A stretch of DNA of 64,000 nucleotides from Cryptomeria japonica (GCF_030272615.1 NW_026729202.1:12501-76500), one strand, 5' to 3'; positions 11,263-21,788 are shown, counted from the first letter of the stretch. Notes: generated by a model from the sequence alone, not told the origin. Program-made: numbers and translations.

Positions 11263-11270
11263 TATATAAG
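11263..11270 (+). promoter_or_regulatory. TATA box in the 5' LTR of element B
   Basis: TATATAAG follows CCGACCCTCCAG in the U3 part of the LTR. The copy in the 3' LTR is at 16403-16410. Its resemblance to the host repeat's CCTCCCCTATATAAG is noteworthy but may be chance. Confidence 0.7.
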
Positions 11271-11641
11271 ATGAGCGGGATGCTCATTCTTGGCAAGGGA
11301 AGCAAGCAGAGGCAGATTCAGAATCAGGATCATCAGCGATCAAGCATTCGGCAGCGAGCAGACGAGCAAACAGATGCGAGTCTTCGGCGTCGCAAGTCTG
11401 AGTGCGAGTATTGCAGCGAGGGACTTTATTGCTCAGGCGAGCATTGGGGTCTTGTGACTTGGCGATCTGGCACCTCGAGGAGCTAACTGGTTCTCCTCTC
11501 GAGCGAGCCGATCCCAGTCTGAGTCGAAGGGACTCTTTGTAACTTGTCCGAGTCAGATTGGCTGGCTGGGCAATCCATTTGGGGGCGACCGGTATTTCTC
11601 AATACCGAGTTCTATCCAGCATTGTAATCTTTGAGGATAAT

Positions 11642-11647
11642 AATAAA
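11642..11647 (+). other. Polyadenylation signal in the 5' LTR
   Basis: AATAAA lies about 370 bp downstream of the LTR TATA box. The matching signal in the 3' LTR at 16782-16787 would serve the full-length transcript. Confidence 0.55.
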
Positions 11648-11885
11648 GGATATGGGCACCTCGCCCCACCTTTGAATGTTGTGTTGTCTATTTTATTCCG
11701 CATTGCATCGTATCCTTTTATGCATTCTGGGAGCAAGTCGATCTGCATTTTCATTGTGCATTCCGCTTTAGCGCAATATTGGAAGGGACGAGGCGTAGGC
11801 CGAAGGTCTCTGACCTTGAACGGATCCGAGTCGGGTCGGGACTTGTCGGTGCCGCACAGGCTTAACTCCCAAAGCCCGTGACAGT

Positions 11886-11897
11886 TGGTATCAGAGC
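11886..11897 (+). other. Primer-binding site of element B (iMet tRNA)
   Basis: TGGTATCAGAGC begins two bases after the 5' LTR and complements the 3' end of initiator Met-tRNA, the usual primer of plant Ty3/gypsy elements. Confidence 0.93.
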
Positions 11898-11931
11898 TTC
11901 GGATCAGATCTGGGGCTGTGCAGATCGAAAG

Positions 11932-14900
11932 ATGGCAGATACAGATAGTCAGCATGAAGTGGAGGTCGTGCAACCTGAGAGTAAGGCTGCGAAGGTGTCT
12001 TCGAAGGGGAAAGATCCGAAGCACCGCGATTGGCTCCAAGACCATGAAAATCGACTCGAGGACTTGGAACAGTCCGACCTCGAGGAGCGCATGACGGCAG
12101 AGTGGTCGAAGCTGGCGGAACAGATAGAGTCTTTGAGGGAAGAGATCCGCTTCCTCAAAGAGGGGCAACAGATCTTCCATTCGTTGTTGCAGGGAGGAAC
12201 GCATGGTTCTAAGGCAACTCGAGTTGGAACTTATGACGGTGAGCGCGATGACAAGGCACTTGATAATTTCTTCTGGGATGTTGAGGAGTACCTGTCGTGT
12301 GCACCGAAGACGTCTGATGAGGCACAGGTCAAGGATATTGCAACATACCTTACCGGCAGTGCGAAGCTGTGGTGGCGAACGCATCAGGCAGATGAACGCG
12401 CTGGGAAGACGGTGAAACCGATCAAGTCCTGGGCTGACTTGAAGGCAGCGCTTCATGATCAATTCCGACCTGGGAATTCGGATTGGATCATCCGATCCAG
12501 GTTCGATGAACTCAAGCATACTGGCACTATTCGAGAGTATGTCAAGGCATTTCAGGTGTTGGATTTGGAATGCACCAAGTTGAGCGACTTCGAGAAGTTA
12601 TTCCTCTTCACTAAGGGTCTGCAACCCTGGGCGAAGGATGAGCTGAGGAGACAGAAAGTTCAGACTTTGGCCGAGGCGATCACAGTTGCGGATGGGCTGC
12701 TCGATTATAAGGGCGATGCAGCTAGGGGCTTTGGTGGAGCTCGAACAGACTACAAGAAGAACTTCCGCCGGAAAGAGAAGAAGGGAGGCGGACCTCCTTC
12801 TGATCCTAACGGCGAGCCCAGGAAGAAGAAACCGAAGAAGTCGAATGGAGAAGGCAACCCGAAGAAGAAAGATCACACACAGACTGAGAAGAAGAAGGAT
12901 CGTGATCCAGGGTGTTTCATCTGTGGCAAAGATGATCACTGGGCACGGAGCTGTCCAGATCGGAGTAGGATCAACGCGCTGTTGTTCGAGGAGAAGAAGT
13001 TGCCCGCAATGAGCACCTTGCAACTCCTGAATGCAGTGCAACATTCTACCGAAGTGGCCGATAAGCACGAGTTGTGTTTTGTGGAGACTTTCTTTGGCAA
13101 CAAGAAGGTGCTAGCTATGGTGGATTCAGGTGCCACCCACAACTACATCTCCGCATGCCGAGCGAAGAAGCTTGGACTCAAGATCGAGCCCACTACAAAT
13201 CAGTTCAAGGCGGTGACCGCACCCGCGCAGCAGGTGAGCGGTGAGATCCATAAGGAAGTCATCCGAGTTGGGTCGTGGCAGGGTGTGCTTGATTTGATCG
13301 CCATTGGAATGAATGAGTTCGATCTCATACTCGGGCAGGAGTTCTTGAGGTCGGCATCAGCAGCTGTGGTGCCACACTTGAGCTGTTTGCTGATATTGGA
13401 TCCGAGCAGACCAAGTATGGTTCCGATGATGAAGAGCGTGGAACAGGATCTCCTGTTGAATGCGCTCAGTGCTAAGCAGGTTGGCAAGGGAAGGCGGGAG
13501 GAGTTGTTTTTGGCCGCACTGATTGGAGATTGGGATGAAGGAGAGTCGTCAGGACCCTCTAACACCTCGGCGATCCAGGATGTGTTGTCCGAGTTTGCGG
13601 ATGTTATGCCAGACCAGCTCCCAGCTGTGTTACCACCGAGGAGGCACGTTGATCACAGGATCGAACTGGAGTCAGGGGCAAGACCACCAGCGAAGGCTCC
13701 TTATCGACTCTCCGCACCAGAGATGGAAGAGTTGAGGAAGCAGTTGGCAGAGCTCGCTGAGGCAGGATACTTGCGTCCCTCCAGATCACCTTATGCTGCT
13801 CCAGTATTGTTCCAGCGCAAGAAGGATGGAAGCCTTCGGATGTGTGTGGACTATCGAGCTTTGAACAAGCTCACCATCAAGAACAAGTATCCGTTACCTC
13901 TCATAGCGGATAGCTTTGATCGACTGGTCGATGCAAGAGTGTTCACCAAGTTGGACCTGAGGCAGGGTTACTATCAGATCAGGATCGCGCCAGGTGATGA
14001 GGAGAAGACCGCGATCACGACGAGGTATGGTAGCTATGAATTCTTGGTTATGCCTTTTGGTCTCACTAACGCTCCTGCAACCTTCAGCACCTTGATGAAC
14101 GATGTGTTTCGCTCATTATTGGACAAGTGCGTTGTTGTGTATCTGGATGACATTTTGGTATACAGTCGAGACATGGAGGAACACAAGCGGCACCTTCAGG
14201 AGGTGTTTGCTTTGTTGAGAGAACATCAGCTGTTCGCAAAGAAGGAAAAGTGTGCTTTTGCGCAGGAGGAAGTGCCGTTTCTGGGCCATATTCTTGGTCA
14301 TGGCCAGATCCGACCAGACCCGGAGAAGCTTCAGGCAATCCGAGACTGGGAGCCGCTTCGCAATGTGCATGAGGTGAGACAGTTCCTTGGTTTAGCTAAC
14401 TACTATCGCAAGTTTGTAGCAGGCTATTCCCGGATTGCGAGCCCCTTGACGGATCTGTTGAAGAAGGACCGCGGATGGAAATGGGGCGATAAGCAGCAGA
14501 CAGCATTTGAGTTGCTAAAAGACAAGTTGACTGAGGAGCCAGTCCTTGCTTTGCCGAAATATGGCCAACCTTTTGAGGTCCAAACCGATGCGTCCGACTA
14601 TGCCATGGGTGGAGTTTTGATGCAGGATGGACTCCTGTACTTTGCCGCAAACCGAGTCTACCTTCCGAAGTGGAGAGATGTTCGCAAGGAGGTCTTGCAG
14701 GAGTGTCATGATTCCGTTTGGGCAGGGCATCCGGGACAGAAGCGAACAATGGCCTTGTTGGAAAGAGGCTTCTACTGGCCTAACATGAGGGACGATGTTG
14801 AGAGGTATGTGAGGACTTGCCTCACTTGTCAGCAAGACAAAGCTCAGATGTTGCAGCCGGCGGGCTTGTTGCGTCCTCTCCCCGTTCCTGTGCGACCTTG

Positions 14901-15990
14901 GGCAAGTGTGAGCATGGACTTCATCACACAGTTGCCGGAGGTAGATGGACATTCTAGCATCATGGTCGTGGTAGACAGGTTCAGTAAGTATGCAATATTC
15001 ATTGCATGTAAGACCTCGTGTCCAGCCGAGGAGGCGGCCGAGCTCTTTTTCAAGAATGTGGTCAAAAACTGGGGTATACCTTTGAGCATTGTAAGTGATC
15101 GGGACCCTCGATTCACTTCGAACTTCTGGCAGGAGTTGTTCAAGATTGTTGGGACCCGACTCCTGATGAGTTCGGGGTTCCATCCCCAGACTGATGGACA
15201 GACAGAGCGGATTAATGGCATCCTCGAAGACTACCTAAGGCACTTCGTAGTCTCGGATCAGGGGAACTGGCCTAAGCTGCTGGATGTGGCCCAGTTCTCC
15301 TACAATCTGCAGAGGAGTGAGTCCTCGAAGTTCAGTCCTTTTGAGTTGGCTACGGGCCAACAACCTCTTTCACCCCACACAGTCTTGGCAGGATACCAAG
15401 GCGAGAATGTTGATGCAACAGAACGACTGAAGAGCTGGAATGAGAAGGTGGACTTGGCTCGTTACCATCTCACCCAGGCTTCAGACAGGATGAAGAAGTT
15501 TGCTGACAGACACAGGCGTCGATTGGAGTTTGATGTTGGCGACAAAGTTTTGGTTCGCATGGATCAGGACCGATTCAAAGTCCCAAAGGGGCTGAGTGCT
15601 TCGTTGGTCAGACGATTTGATGGACCTTTCGAAGTCATTCGGAAGATCAATCCCGTCGCCTACCAACTCAACTTACCCCTCCATCTCAAGACTCATCCTG
15701 TTTTCCACGTCTCTCAGTTGAGACCGCATCATCCAGATGACGAAGATCTGATAAGAAATATTCCGAACAGAGGCCCGGCGAATGTGTTGGACAATCCGGA
15801 CCGCAGAGTCAGCCAGGTCCTTGCAATGCGAACACGAGGAGGAGGCAAGAACGGCATCCGTGAGTTCTTGGTGATGTTCGAAGGACAGGGACGCGACTCC
15901 GCTTCCTGGGAACGCAGTGAGTCGTTATGGCGAGACGAGGAGATAATCATGGAGTTCCTCTCCAGGAGGAACCCGCCCAGACAGGAGTAG
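11932..15990 (+). CDS. Gag-pol polyprotein of element B
   Basis: This is one frame of 1,352 codons from the first ATG after the primer site; the frame is also open upstream, but only this start gives a true ATG. In order: an N-terminal coiled coil (about residues 30-80); the gag region (about 85-260) with [13 protein letters not shown]; a basic linker; a CX2CX4HX4C zinc knuckle (328-341); an aspartic protease with DSGA (398-401); reverse transcriptase with YLDD (737-740), followed by the RNase H region; integrase with an HHCC zinc finger and the acidic triad D996, D1056 and E1092 (35 residues between the last two); a GPF motif at about 1231; and a chromodomain-like end (about 1310-1345). The proteins package the element RNA, copy it and integrate the DNA. 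Treated as a virus-like fossil; about one defect overall. Confidence 0.93.
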   Translation: MADTDSQHEVEVVQPESKAAKVSSKGKDPKHRDWLQDHENRLEDLEQSDLEERMTAEWSKLAEQIESLREEIRFLKEGQQIFHSLLQGGTHGSKATRVGTYDGERDDKALDNFFWDVEEYLSCAPKTSDEAQVKDIATYLTGSAKLWWRTHQADERAGKTVKPIKSWADLKAALHDQFRPGNSDWIIRSRFDELKHTGTIREYVKAFQVLDLECTKLSDFEKLFLFTKGLQPWAKDELRRQKVQTLAEAITVADGLLDYKGDAARGFGGARTDYKKNFRRKEKKGGGPPSDPNGEPRKKKPKKSNGEGNPKKKDHTQTEKKKDRDPGCFICGKDDHWARSCPDRSRINALLFEEKKLPAMSTLQLLNAVQHSTEVADKHELCFVETFFGNKKVLAMVDSGATHNYISACRAKKLGLKIEPTTNQFKAVTAPAQQVSGEIHKEVIRVGSWQGVLDLIAIGMNEFDLILGQEFLRSASAAVVPHLSCLLILDPSRPSMVPMMKSVEQDLLLNALSAKQVGKGRREELFLAALIGDWDEGESSGPSNTSAIQDVLSEFADVMPDQLPAVLPPRRHVDHRIELESGARPPAKAPYRLSAPEMEELRKQLAELAEAGYLRPSRSPYAAPVLFQRKKDGSLRMCVDYRALNKLTIKNKYPLPLIADSFDRLVDARVFTKLDLRQGYYQIRIAPGDEEKTAITTRYGSYEFLVMPFGLTNAPATFSTLMNDVFRSLLDKCVVVYLDDILVYSRDMEEHKRHLQEVFALLREHQLFAKKEKCAFAQEEVPFLGHILGHGQIRPDPEKLQAIRDWEPLRNVHEVRQFLGLANYYRKFVAGYSRIASPLTDLLKKDRGWKWGDKQQTAFELLKDKLTEEPVLALPKYGQPFEVQTDASDYAMGGVLMQDGLLYFAANRVYLPKWRDVRKEVLQECHDSVWAGHPGQKRTMALLERGFYWPNMRDDVERYVRTCLTCQQDKAQMLQPAGLLRPLPVPVRPWASVSMDFITQLPEVDGHSSIMVVVDRFSKYAIFIACKTSCPAEEAAELFFKNVVKNWGIPLSIVSDRDPRFTSNFWQELFKIVGTRLLMSSGFHPQTDGQTERINGILEDYLRHFVVSDQGNWPKLLDVAQFSYNLQRSESSKFSPFELATGQQPLSPHTVLAGYQGENVDATERLKSWNEKVDLARYHLTQASDRMKKFADRHRRRLEFDVGDKVLVRMDQDRFKVPKGLSASLVRRFDGPFEVIRKINPVAYQLNLPLHLKTHPVFHVSQLRPHHPDDEDLIRNIPNRGPANVLDNPDRRVSQVLAMRTRGGGKNGIREFLVMFEGQGRDSASWERSESLWRDEEIIMEFLSRRNPPRQE

Positions 15991-16058
15991 ATTTCTGGGT
16001 CAATGCCTCCCAGTGCTTTGTGCAGGGGTGCTGGCGTCGAGGGCGCCGCCACTAGTTT

Positions 16059-16070
16059 AGTGGGGGAGGA
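16059..16070 (+). other. Polypurine tract of element B
   Basis: AGTGGGGGAGGA lies directly before the 3' LTR. It is identical to the tract of element A. Confidence 0.9.
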
Positions 16071-17023
16071 TGTAACGGGTCTGCATTGGGCAGAATACTT
16101 GCACAGTTTTTGGATCGGGTCCAGCCTTAGTGGGGTTCCATTTTGCATCGGAACTCTTTCTTTTGCATAGCCGACATGGAATTGGTGTTTCACACAGCCG
16201 ACTTAATTCATTTCATCGGCGGGGCCGATATGTTTTATTTCCTTGGCGGGGGCCGACATGGGACTTGGCCGATGTTCTTCTTAGCGCGGACTTAACTCAT
16301 ATGAGTCCGGACCTATATGGGCGCTAATTTTCCATTGGCGGGATTCCTTTTGGGCCGGCCCTATCCGCCCAACGGCTCTTTTATTTGGGTCCGACCCTCC
16401 AGTATATAAGATGAGCGGGATGCTCATTCTTGGCAAGGGAAGCAAGCAGAGGCAGATTCAGAATCAGGATCATCAGCGATCAAGCATTCGGCAGCGAGCA
16501 GACGAGCAAACAGATGCGAGTCTTCGGCGTCGCAAGTCTGAGTGCGAGTATTGCAGCGAGGGACTTTATTGCTCAGGCGAGCATTGGGGTCTTGTGACTT
16601 GGCGATCTGGCACCTCGAGGAGCTAACTGGTTCTCCTCTCGAGCGAGCCGATCCCAGTCTGAGTCGAAGGGACTCTTTGTAACTTGTCCGAGTCAGATTG
16701 GCTGGCTGGGCAATCCATTTGGGGGCGACCGGTATTTCTCAATACCGAGTTCTATCCAGCATTGTAATCTTTGAGGATAATAATAAAGGATATGGGCACC
16801 TCGCCCCACCTTTGAATGTTGTGTTGTCTATTTTATTCCGCATTGCATCGTATCCTTTTATGCATTCTGGGAGCAAGTCGATCTGCATTTTCATTGTGCA
16901 TTCCGCTTTAGCGCAATATTGGAAGGGACGAGGCGTAGGCCGAAGGTCTCTGACCTTGAACGGATCCGAGTCGGGTCGGGACTTGTCGGTGCCGCACAGG
17001 CTTAACTCCCAAAGCCCGTGACA
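16071..17023 (+). repeat. 3' LTR of element B
   Basis: This is the 953-bp partner of 10931-11883, with TATATAAG at 16403-16410 and AATAAA at 16782-16787. No differences from the 5' LTR were seen. Confidence 0.95.
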
Positions 17024-17028
17024 CCTCC
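17024..17028. repeat. Target-site duplication, right, CCTCC
   Basis: It matches 10926-10930. The sequence continues CCTATATAAGCTATTTGTC, restoring the split satellite unit. Confidence 0.92.
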
Positions 17029-17454
17029 CCTATATAAGCTATTTGTCCGATTCCCACACCTGTGTAGCTTGCACCTCCGATCAGGACATCGACCCCAACT
17101 TCCGAACTCGACTAAAAAGACCGCACCAGCGCCTTGGTGTGCACCTTGCAACGCACAGTGTCAACATTCGCCTTCCTGCACATGGCAGGTCATCGGACCC
17201 AAATTCCGACCTCATGAGCATACCTACTAATCGAATCGGTCATCGGACCCAACTTCCGACTTCATCCATACCGTAGGGTCTTTGAGGTTGGCGCGGTGCG
17301 CTCAACCTGGGGAGTCGACCCATCGAAGCATACACCTCCCCTATATAAGCTATTTGTCCGATTCCGACACCTGTGTAGTTTGCACCTCCGCTCAGGACAT
17401 CGACCCCAACTTCCGAACTCGCCTGCAACGACCGAACCAGCGCCTTGGTGCGCA
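17029..17454. repeat. R311 unit and start of the next
   Basis: 17031-17341 is a further 311-bp unit with all modules of the copies left of element B. A new unit starts at 17342 and runs to CGCCTTGGTGCGCACC, where its middle is replaced by the 52-bp minisatellite. Confidence 0.88.
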
Positions 17455-17474
17455 CCAAAAGTGCGCACTTTTGG
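17455..17474. repeat. 20-bp perfect palindrome
   Basis: CCAAAAGTGCGCACTTTTGG equals its own reverse complement. It lies at the left junction of the 52-bp minisatellite; the other copies match it with one change per arm. Confidence 0.95.
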
Positions 17475-18090
17475 AGGGCACTTTTGTGCGCTCCAAAGGT
17501 GCGCACTTTTGGAGGGCACTTTTCTGCGCTCCAAAGGTGCGCACTTTTGGAGGGCACTTTTTGGAGGGCACTTTTCTGCGCTCCAAAGGTGCGCACTTTT
17601 GGAGGGCACTTTTTGGAGGGCACTTTTCTGCGCTCCAAAGGTGCGCACTTTTGGAGGGCACTTTTTGGAGGGCACTTTTCTGCGCTCCAAAGGTGCGCAC
17701 TTTTGGAGGGCACTTTTTGGAGGGCACTTTTCTGCGCTCCAAAGGTGCGCACTTTTGGAGGGCACTTTTTGGAGGGCACTTTTCTGCGCTCCAAAGGTGC
17801 GCACTTTTGGAGGGCACTTTTTGGAGGGCACTTTTCTGCGCTCCAAAGGTGCGCACTTTTGGAGGGCACTTTTTGGAGGGCACTTTTCTGCGCTCCAAAG
17901 GTGCGCACTTTTGGAGGGCACTTTTTGGAGGGCACTTTTCTGCGCTCCAAAGGTGCGCACTTTTGGAGGGCACTTTTTGGAGGGCACTTTTCTGCGCTCC
18001 AAAGGTGCGCACTTTTGGAGGGCACTTTTGTGCACTCCAAAGGTGCGCACTTTTGGAGGGCACTTTTCCTGTGCTCCAAAGGTGCACACC
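17455..18090. repeat. 52-bp palindromic minisatellite (R52), about 10-12 copies
   Basis: The motif CTGCGCTCCAAAGGTGCGCA recurs every 52 bp from about 17524 to about 17992, with shortened copies at both ends. The unit is built of GGAGGGCACTTTT and near-palindromic CCAAAGGTGCGCACTTTTGG. It has expanded from the CCTTGGTGCGCACC segment of an R311 unit and makes that unit 883 bp. It is stop-free in several frames on both strands, giving lysine/serine/proline-rich frames of 240-300 codons that are artefacts. Confidence 0.93.
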
Positions 18091-19190
18091 TAGGTGAGCA
18101 CCTTCGACCACACCTTGTAGCACACCAAACTCTGACTTTCGACTTCATCCGCAATGCAGGGTCTTTGAGGTTGGCGCAATGCGCACAACCAGGGGAGTCG
18201 ACCCATCAAACCCAACACCTCCCCTATATAAGCTATTTGTCTGATTCTCATACATGCGTAGCCTGCAGGAGCAATTAGGACATCGACCCCAACTTTCGGC
18301 TTCTAAACGAAAACAAGGTCTTTGAGGTTGGTGTAATGCGAACAACTAGGGGAGTCAACCCATCAAACCCAACACCTCCCCTATATAAGCTATTTGTCTG
18401 ATTCTCATACATGTGTAGTCTACAGGAGCAATTAGGACATCGACCCCAACTTTTGACTTCTTAACGAAAACAAGGTCTTTGAGGTTGACGTAATGCGCAC
18501 AACCAGGGGAGTCGACCCATCAAACCCAACACCTCCCCTATATAAGCTATTTGTCCGATTCTCATACATGTGTAGCCTGCAGGAGCCATTAGGACATTGA
18601 CCCCAACTTTTGACTTCTTAACGAAAACAAGGTCTTTGAGGTTGGCGTAATGCGCACAACCAAGGGAGTTGACCCATCAAACCCAACACCTCCCCTATAT
18701 AAGCTATTTGTCTGATTCTCATACATGTGTAGCCTGCAACAACGATTAGGACATCCACCCCAACTTCTGAATTCGTCTGCGTTGACCGCACCAAAGGTGC
18801 ACGCCTTGGTGCTCACCAAAATCCGACTTCCGACTTCTTCTGCTATGCGGGGTCTTTGAGGTTGGCGCAGTGCGCACAACCAGGGGAGTCAACCCACCGA
18901 ATGCAACACCTCCCCTATATAAGCTATTTGTCTGATTCTCATACATGCGTAGACTGCAGCAATGATTAGGACATCCACCCCAACTTTTGACTTCTTAAAC
19001 AAGACAGGGTCTTTGAAGTTGGTGCAGTGCACACAACCAGGGGAGTCGACCCATCAAACGCAACACCTCCCCTATATAAAGCTATTTGTCCGATTCTCAT
19101 ACGTGTAGTCTGCAGCAGCGATTAGGACATCGACCCCAACTTCCGAATTCGTTTGCATTGACCGCACCAAAGGTGCACGCCTTGGTGTGC
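18091..19190. repeat. 157/220-bp units (R157), five to six copies
   Basis: Units start at 18225, 18382, 18539, 18696, 18916 and 19073, with spacings of 157, 157, 157, 220 and 157 bp. Each has TATATAAGCTATTTGTC, CATACATGTGTAG, TAGGACATCGACCCCAACTT and GGGTCTTTGAGGTTGGCG, ending GGAGTCGACCCATCAAA and AACACCTCCCC. They equal R311 units without the inner 154 bp. The 220-bp unit keeps a GCACCAAAGGTGCACGCCTTGGTG insert. No gene is seen. Confidence 0.9.
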
Positions 19191-19335
19191 ACCCTGGAGT
19201 GCACTTTGGTGCTCACCTCGGTGCACACTTTGGTGTGCACCTCGGTGTGCACCAAAGGTGCGCACCTTGGAGCGCACCAAAGGTGTACACTTTGGAGCGC
19301 ACCACATAGGGTCTTTGAGAGGTTGGCGCAGTGCG
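19191..19335. repeat. GTGCACC short-repeat patch
   Basis: About 145 bp of alternating GGTGTGCACC, GGTGCGCACC, GGAGTGCAC and GGAGCGCACC blocks, most of them self-complementary 10-mers. It ends in GGGTCTTTGAGAGGTTGGCGC, so it is a further R157-type unit whose middle was replaced by this repeat. The same vocabulary fills the 5S spacer to the right. Confidence 0.8.
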
Positions 19336-20533
19336 CACACCAAGGTGGGTGTTGAGGTGCGTGCCGAGGTGGGTGGGTGCTAGGGTGCGCTCCATGGTGG
19401 GTGCCAGGGTGGGTGCGTGCTAGGGTGGATTCCAAAGAGGGTCATAGGGTGGGTGCCAAGGTGGGTTGGTGATATAGTGGGTTCAAAGGTGGGTACTAGG
19501 GTGGGTTCCAAGGTGGGTCACAAGTTGGGTGCCAGGATGCGTGGGTGTTAGGTTGGGTGCCAAGGTGGGCTCCTGCGTGGGTGGGTGCTAGGGTGGGTTT
19601 CAAGGTGGACGCGAGGGCGGGTGCCAAGGTGGGTAACAAGTTGGGTGTTAGGATGGGTGAGTGCTAGAGTGGGTGCCAAGGTGGGTGGGTGCTAAGGTGG
19701 ATGCCAAGGTGGTTCACAGGGTGGGTGGGTTCTAGGGTGAGTTCCAAGGTGGGTCACAGGTTCAGTGCTAGGGTGGGTGTCAAGGCGGGTGTCGAGGTGC
19801 CTGGGTGCTAGGGTGTGGATGCCAATGTGGGTCATAGGGTGGGTACTAGGGTGGGCTGCAATGTGGGTGCCAAGGTGGGTAACATGCTCGGTGGGTTCTA
19901 AATTGGGTGCCAGGGTGGGTGTGCACCCACCTTGCCCGAGGTGGGTGCCAAGGTGCCAGTGTGGGTGGGTGCTAAGGTGGATGCCAAGGTGGGTGAGAAG
20001 GTGGGTGATAGGTTGAGTGGTAGGATGGGTGGGTGCCAAGATGGGTCACAGGGTGGGTGCAAGGGTGGGTAGGTGCTAGGGTTGGTGTCAGGGTGGGTGG
20101 GTGCTAGGTTGGGTTCCAAGGTGGGTGCGAGGGTGAGTGTCAAGGTGGGTCACAGGTTAGGTGCTAGGATGGGTGAGTGCTAGGGTGCAAAGGTGCCAGG
20201 GTGGGTGCTAGGATGGGTCGATGCTAGGGTGAGTGGCAAGGTGGGTCCACAAGTGTCAAGGTGGGTGCCGAGGTGGGTGCCAAGTCGGCGACTGCTATGG
20301 TGGATGCCAAGGTGGGTCACGGGGTGGGTGCCAAGTTGCTAGGTTGGGTTCCAAGGTGGGTGCCAACGTGGGTGCTAGGGTGCGTGGGTTAAAGGGTGTG
20401 TCACAACGTGGGTGCCAGGATGGGTGCGCACCCACACTGGCCAAGACGGGTGCGGGTGCAAGGTTGGGTTCCAAGCCCGGTCACAGGCTGGGTGCTAGGA
20501 TGGGTGGGTGCCAAGGTGGGCACCAGGGTGGGT
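19336..20533. repeat. G-rich degenerate minisatellite, left of the 5S array
   Basis: About 1.2 kb of GGTGGGTGCYARGGTGGGT-like text, in 10-20-bp variants with GGTGGGTGGGTGCTAGGG and GGGTGGGTGCCAAGG. The plus strand is strongly G-rich with closely spaced G3 runs. It is a longer, more diverged version of the block that opens each 5S unit. Stop-poor frames across it are not genes. Confidence 0.85.
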
Positions 20534-21020
20534 GCACCCACCCTGGCCAAGGTGGGTCACGGGGTGGGTCCTAGGGTGGGTAACGGGGTGGGTACTAAGG
20601 TGCGTGCCAAGGTGGGTCATAGGGTGGGTGCCAAGGTGGGCACCAGGGTGGGTGTGCACCAACCCTAGCCAGGGTAGGTCACGGGGTGGTTGTCGGGGTG
20701 GGCGTCAAGGAGCCAAGGTGGGTGGCAAGTAGCCAAGTTGCGTGCCAAGGTGGGTGTCGGGGTGGGTGCCAAGGATCCAAGGTGGGTGCCAAGGAACCAA
20801 GGTGGGTGTCTGGGTGGGTGCCGAGGTGGGAGCCAGGGTGGGTCCCAAGGTGAGTGCAAAGGTGGGTGCCAGGGTCAAGGTGAGTGCCAATGTGGGTTCC
20901 AAGGTGCCAGGGTCAGGGTGAGTGCCAATGTGGGTTCAAAGGTGCTAAGTTGGGTGCGAGGTTGGGTGCGAGGGTGGGTGGGTGCCAAGGTGTGCTAGGT
21001 GGAAGCCCGGGTGGGTCGGC
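20534..21020 (+). repeat. G-rich opening block of unit 1
   Basis: About 490 bp of GGTGGGTGCCAAGG-type repeats, continuous in style with 19336-20533. The same block opens the other units near 28474, 36400, 44324, 52248 and 60171. Confidence 0.85.
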
Positions 21021-21410
21021 ATCCCATGGGTGTCGAGTTGGGTGCCTGATGGGTGCTTCTTGTCAAGTTTTAGTCGTCGGGACTCATTTCGAGCCTTAGA
21101 GGTCGTTTCTTGTCCGGTTGCCCTGTCTTCGACCTGGGAACCCAATTTTGGTCCTCGGGTCCCATTTTTTTTTGTCTCGCATCCCACTTTTGGCCTGTGG
21201 CCTTTTCGGGGTCGATTCTCGTTTTGGGCATCAGAGCATGTTTCTTCTCCTAAAACCCAATATTTGTTTATTAAGTCTCGGAACACATTTTTGTTCTCGT
21301 GGACCCATCATGGGTCTTGGAACGCATTTGTGGTCCTTGGGTCCCATTTTGCATCCCGAAACTTGTGTTTTGGTGCTTGATCCCTATTTTGGGTGCCCAC
21401 CTTGCACCAA
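21021..21410 (+). other. T-rich block of unit 1
   Basis: About 390 bp of lower-GC sequence in which pieces such as TYGGGTCCCATTTT, CATCCCACTTTTGG and CCATCATGGGTC recur in degenerate form, including a T9 run. It separates the G-rich block from the 5S flank. No gene or RNA is recognised; the short frames on both strands recur unchanged in every unit only because the units are near-identical. Confidence 0.6.
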
Positions 21411-21788
21411 GTGCGCACCCGGGGCAAACCGAGCGCCTTGGTGCACCGGGGCAAGATCGAGCGTGCACCCGAGGCGCCCCGAACATGCACCAAGGTGCAC
21501 TCGGCCCACATGTGAGCGCAGGTCGTTGCGCCCGAGGTGGTGTGTGGGCACCGCGTTGCAGACGGGACACTGCACGCACACGACGCCCCCTCCAGGTGCA
21601 CGCACGTAGGCCGGGCCGGGTGCACACCCGACGCCCTAGCAAGGTGCGCGCACCCGGGCAGGGCTCACACTTGGCGAACGGGGCGCACTTCGCGAGGGAG
21701 GGTGTGCACCTCGACGGGGGTGGGTGGCCGGGGTGGATTCGCACGTGGGTCGCGGTTTGCTAAGTACACACTGCGACAAGCTCATAAC
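21411..21788 (+). promoter_or_regulatory. 5' flank of the 5S gene, unit 1
   Basis: This is GC-rich spacer ending in TAAGTACACACTGCGACAAG and CTCATAAC. TAAGTA at 21761-21766 lies at -28 to -23, where plant 5S genes carry a TATATA-like element, and the base at -1 is the usual C. The conserved GC near -12 is displaced. The main 5S promoter is internal to the gene. Confidence 0.6.

Larger units (their letters stand above)
10931..11883 (+). repeat. 5' LTR of element B
   Basis: It starts TGTAACGGGTCTG and ends CCCGTGACA; the ends are near inverted repeats of each other. It holds a TATATAAG box at 11263-11270 and AATAAA at 11642-11647, giving plausible promoter and polyadenylation signals for a normal U3-R-U5 order. 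It matches 16071-17023 at a constant offset of 5,140 bp. Confidence 0.95.
10931..17023 (+). mobile_element. Ty3/gypsy LTR retrotransposon, chromovirus (element B), 6,093 bp
   Basis: Two 953-bp LTRs (10931-11883 and 16071-17023) bracket a primer site, one long gag-pol frame and a polypurine tract, flanked by the duplication CCTCC. The order protease, reverse transcriptase, integrase and a C-terminal chromodomain-like end places it in the Ty3/gypsy chromoviruses. I saw no difference between the LTRs, so the insertion is very recent. The element looks nearly whole, with about one apparent defect against the family norm. It sits in a 311-bp satellite unit just upstream of a TATATAAG box; chromodomains of this group are known to steer integration to particular chromatin. 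Confidence 0.95.
8835..19080 (+). promoter_or_regulatory. Series of 13 TATATAAG promoter-like motifs
   Basis: A TATATAAG box (TATATAAA in the last) preceded by CCTCCCC or a close variant and followed by YTATTTGTCYGATTC recurs at 8835, 9325, 9766, 10311, 10622, 17031, 17342, 18225, 18382, 18539, 18696, 18916 and 19073. It is the best-conserved part of units that otherwise vary from 157 to 883 bp. The form resembles a TATA box with a pyrimidine-rich start region about 25-30 bp downstream. Plant rDNA spacers carry duplicated promoters, but the plant Pol I consensus TATATARGGG is only partly matched, so transcription is an inference. Confidence 0.5.

Noticed and set aside
11599-12519. 306-codon frame on the minus strand across the LTR and gag
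   Set aside because: It is antisense to the gag region of element B, crosses the LTR boundary and has no domain.
17240-18278. Open frames of 240-304 codons with repeated lysine/serine/proline strings
   Set aside because: They are translations of the 52-bp minisatellite in all frames of both strands. The period is not a multiple of three, so each frame cycles through the same text.
8835-19190. True 35S rDNA intergenic spacer with Pol I promoters
   Set aside because: The TATA motif is suggestive, but no 18S, 5.8S or 26S sequence is present in the window and the G-run after the plant Pol I consensus is missing. Kept only as a hypothesis.
1-21400. tRNA genes
   Set aside because: No convincing GGTTCRANNCC box paired with an A box was found. 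The initiator-tRNA-like strings at 8061 and 11886 are primer-binding sites of the LTR elements.
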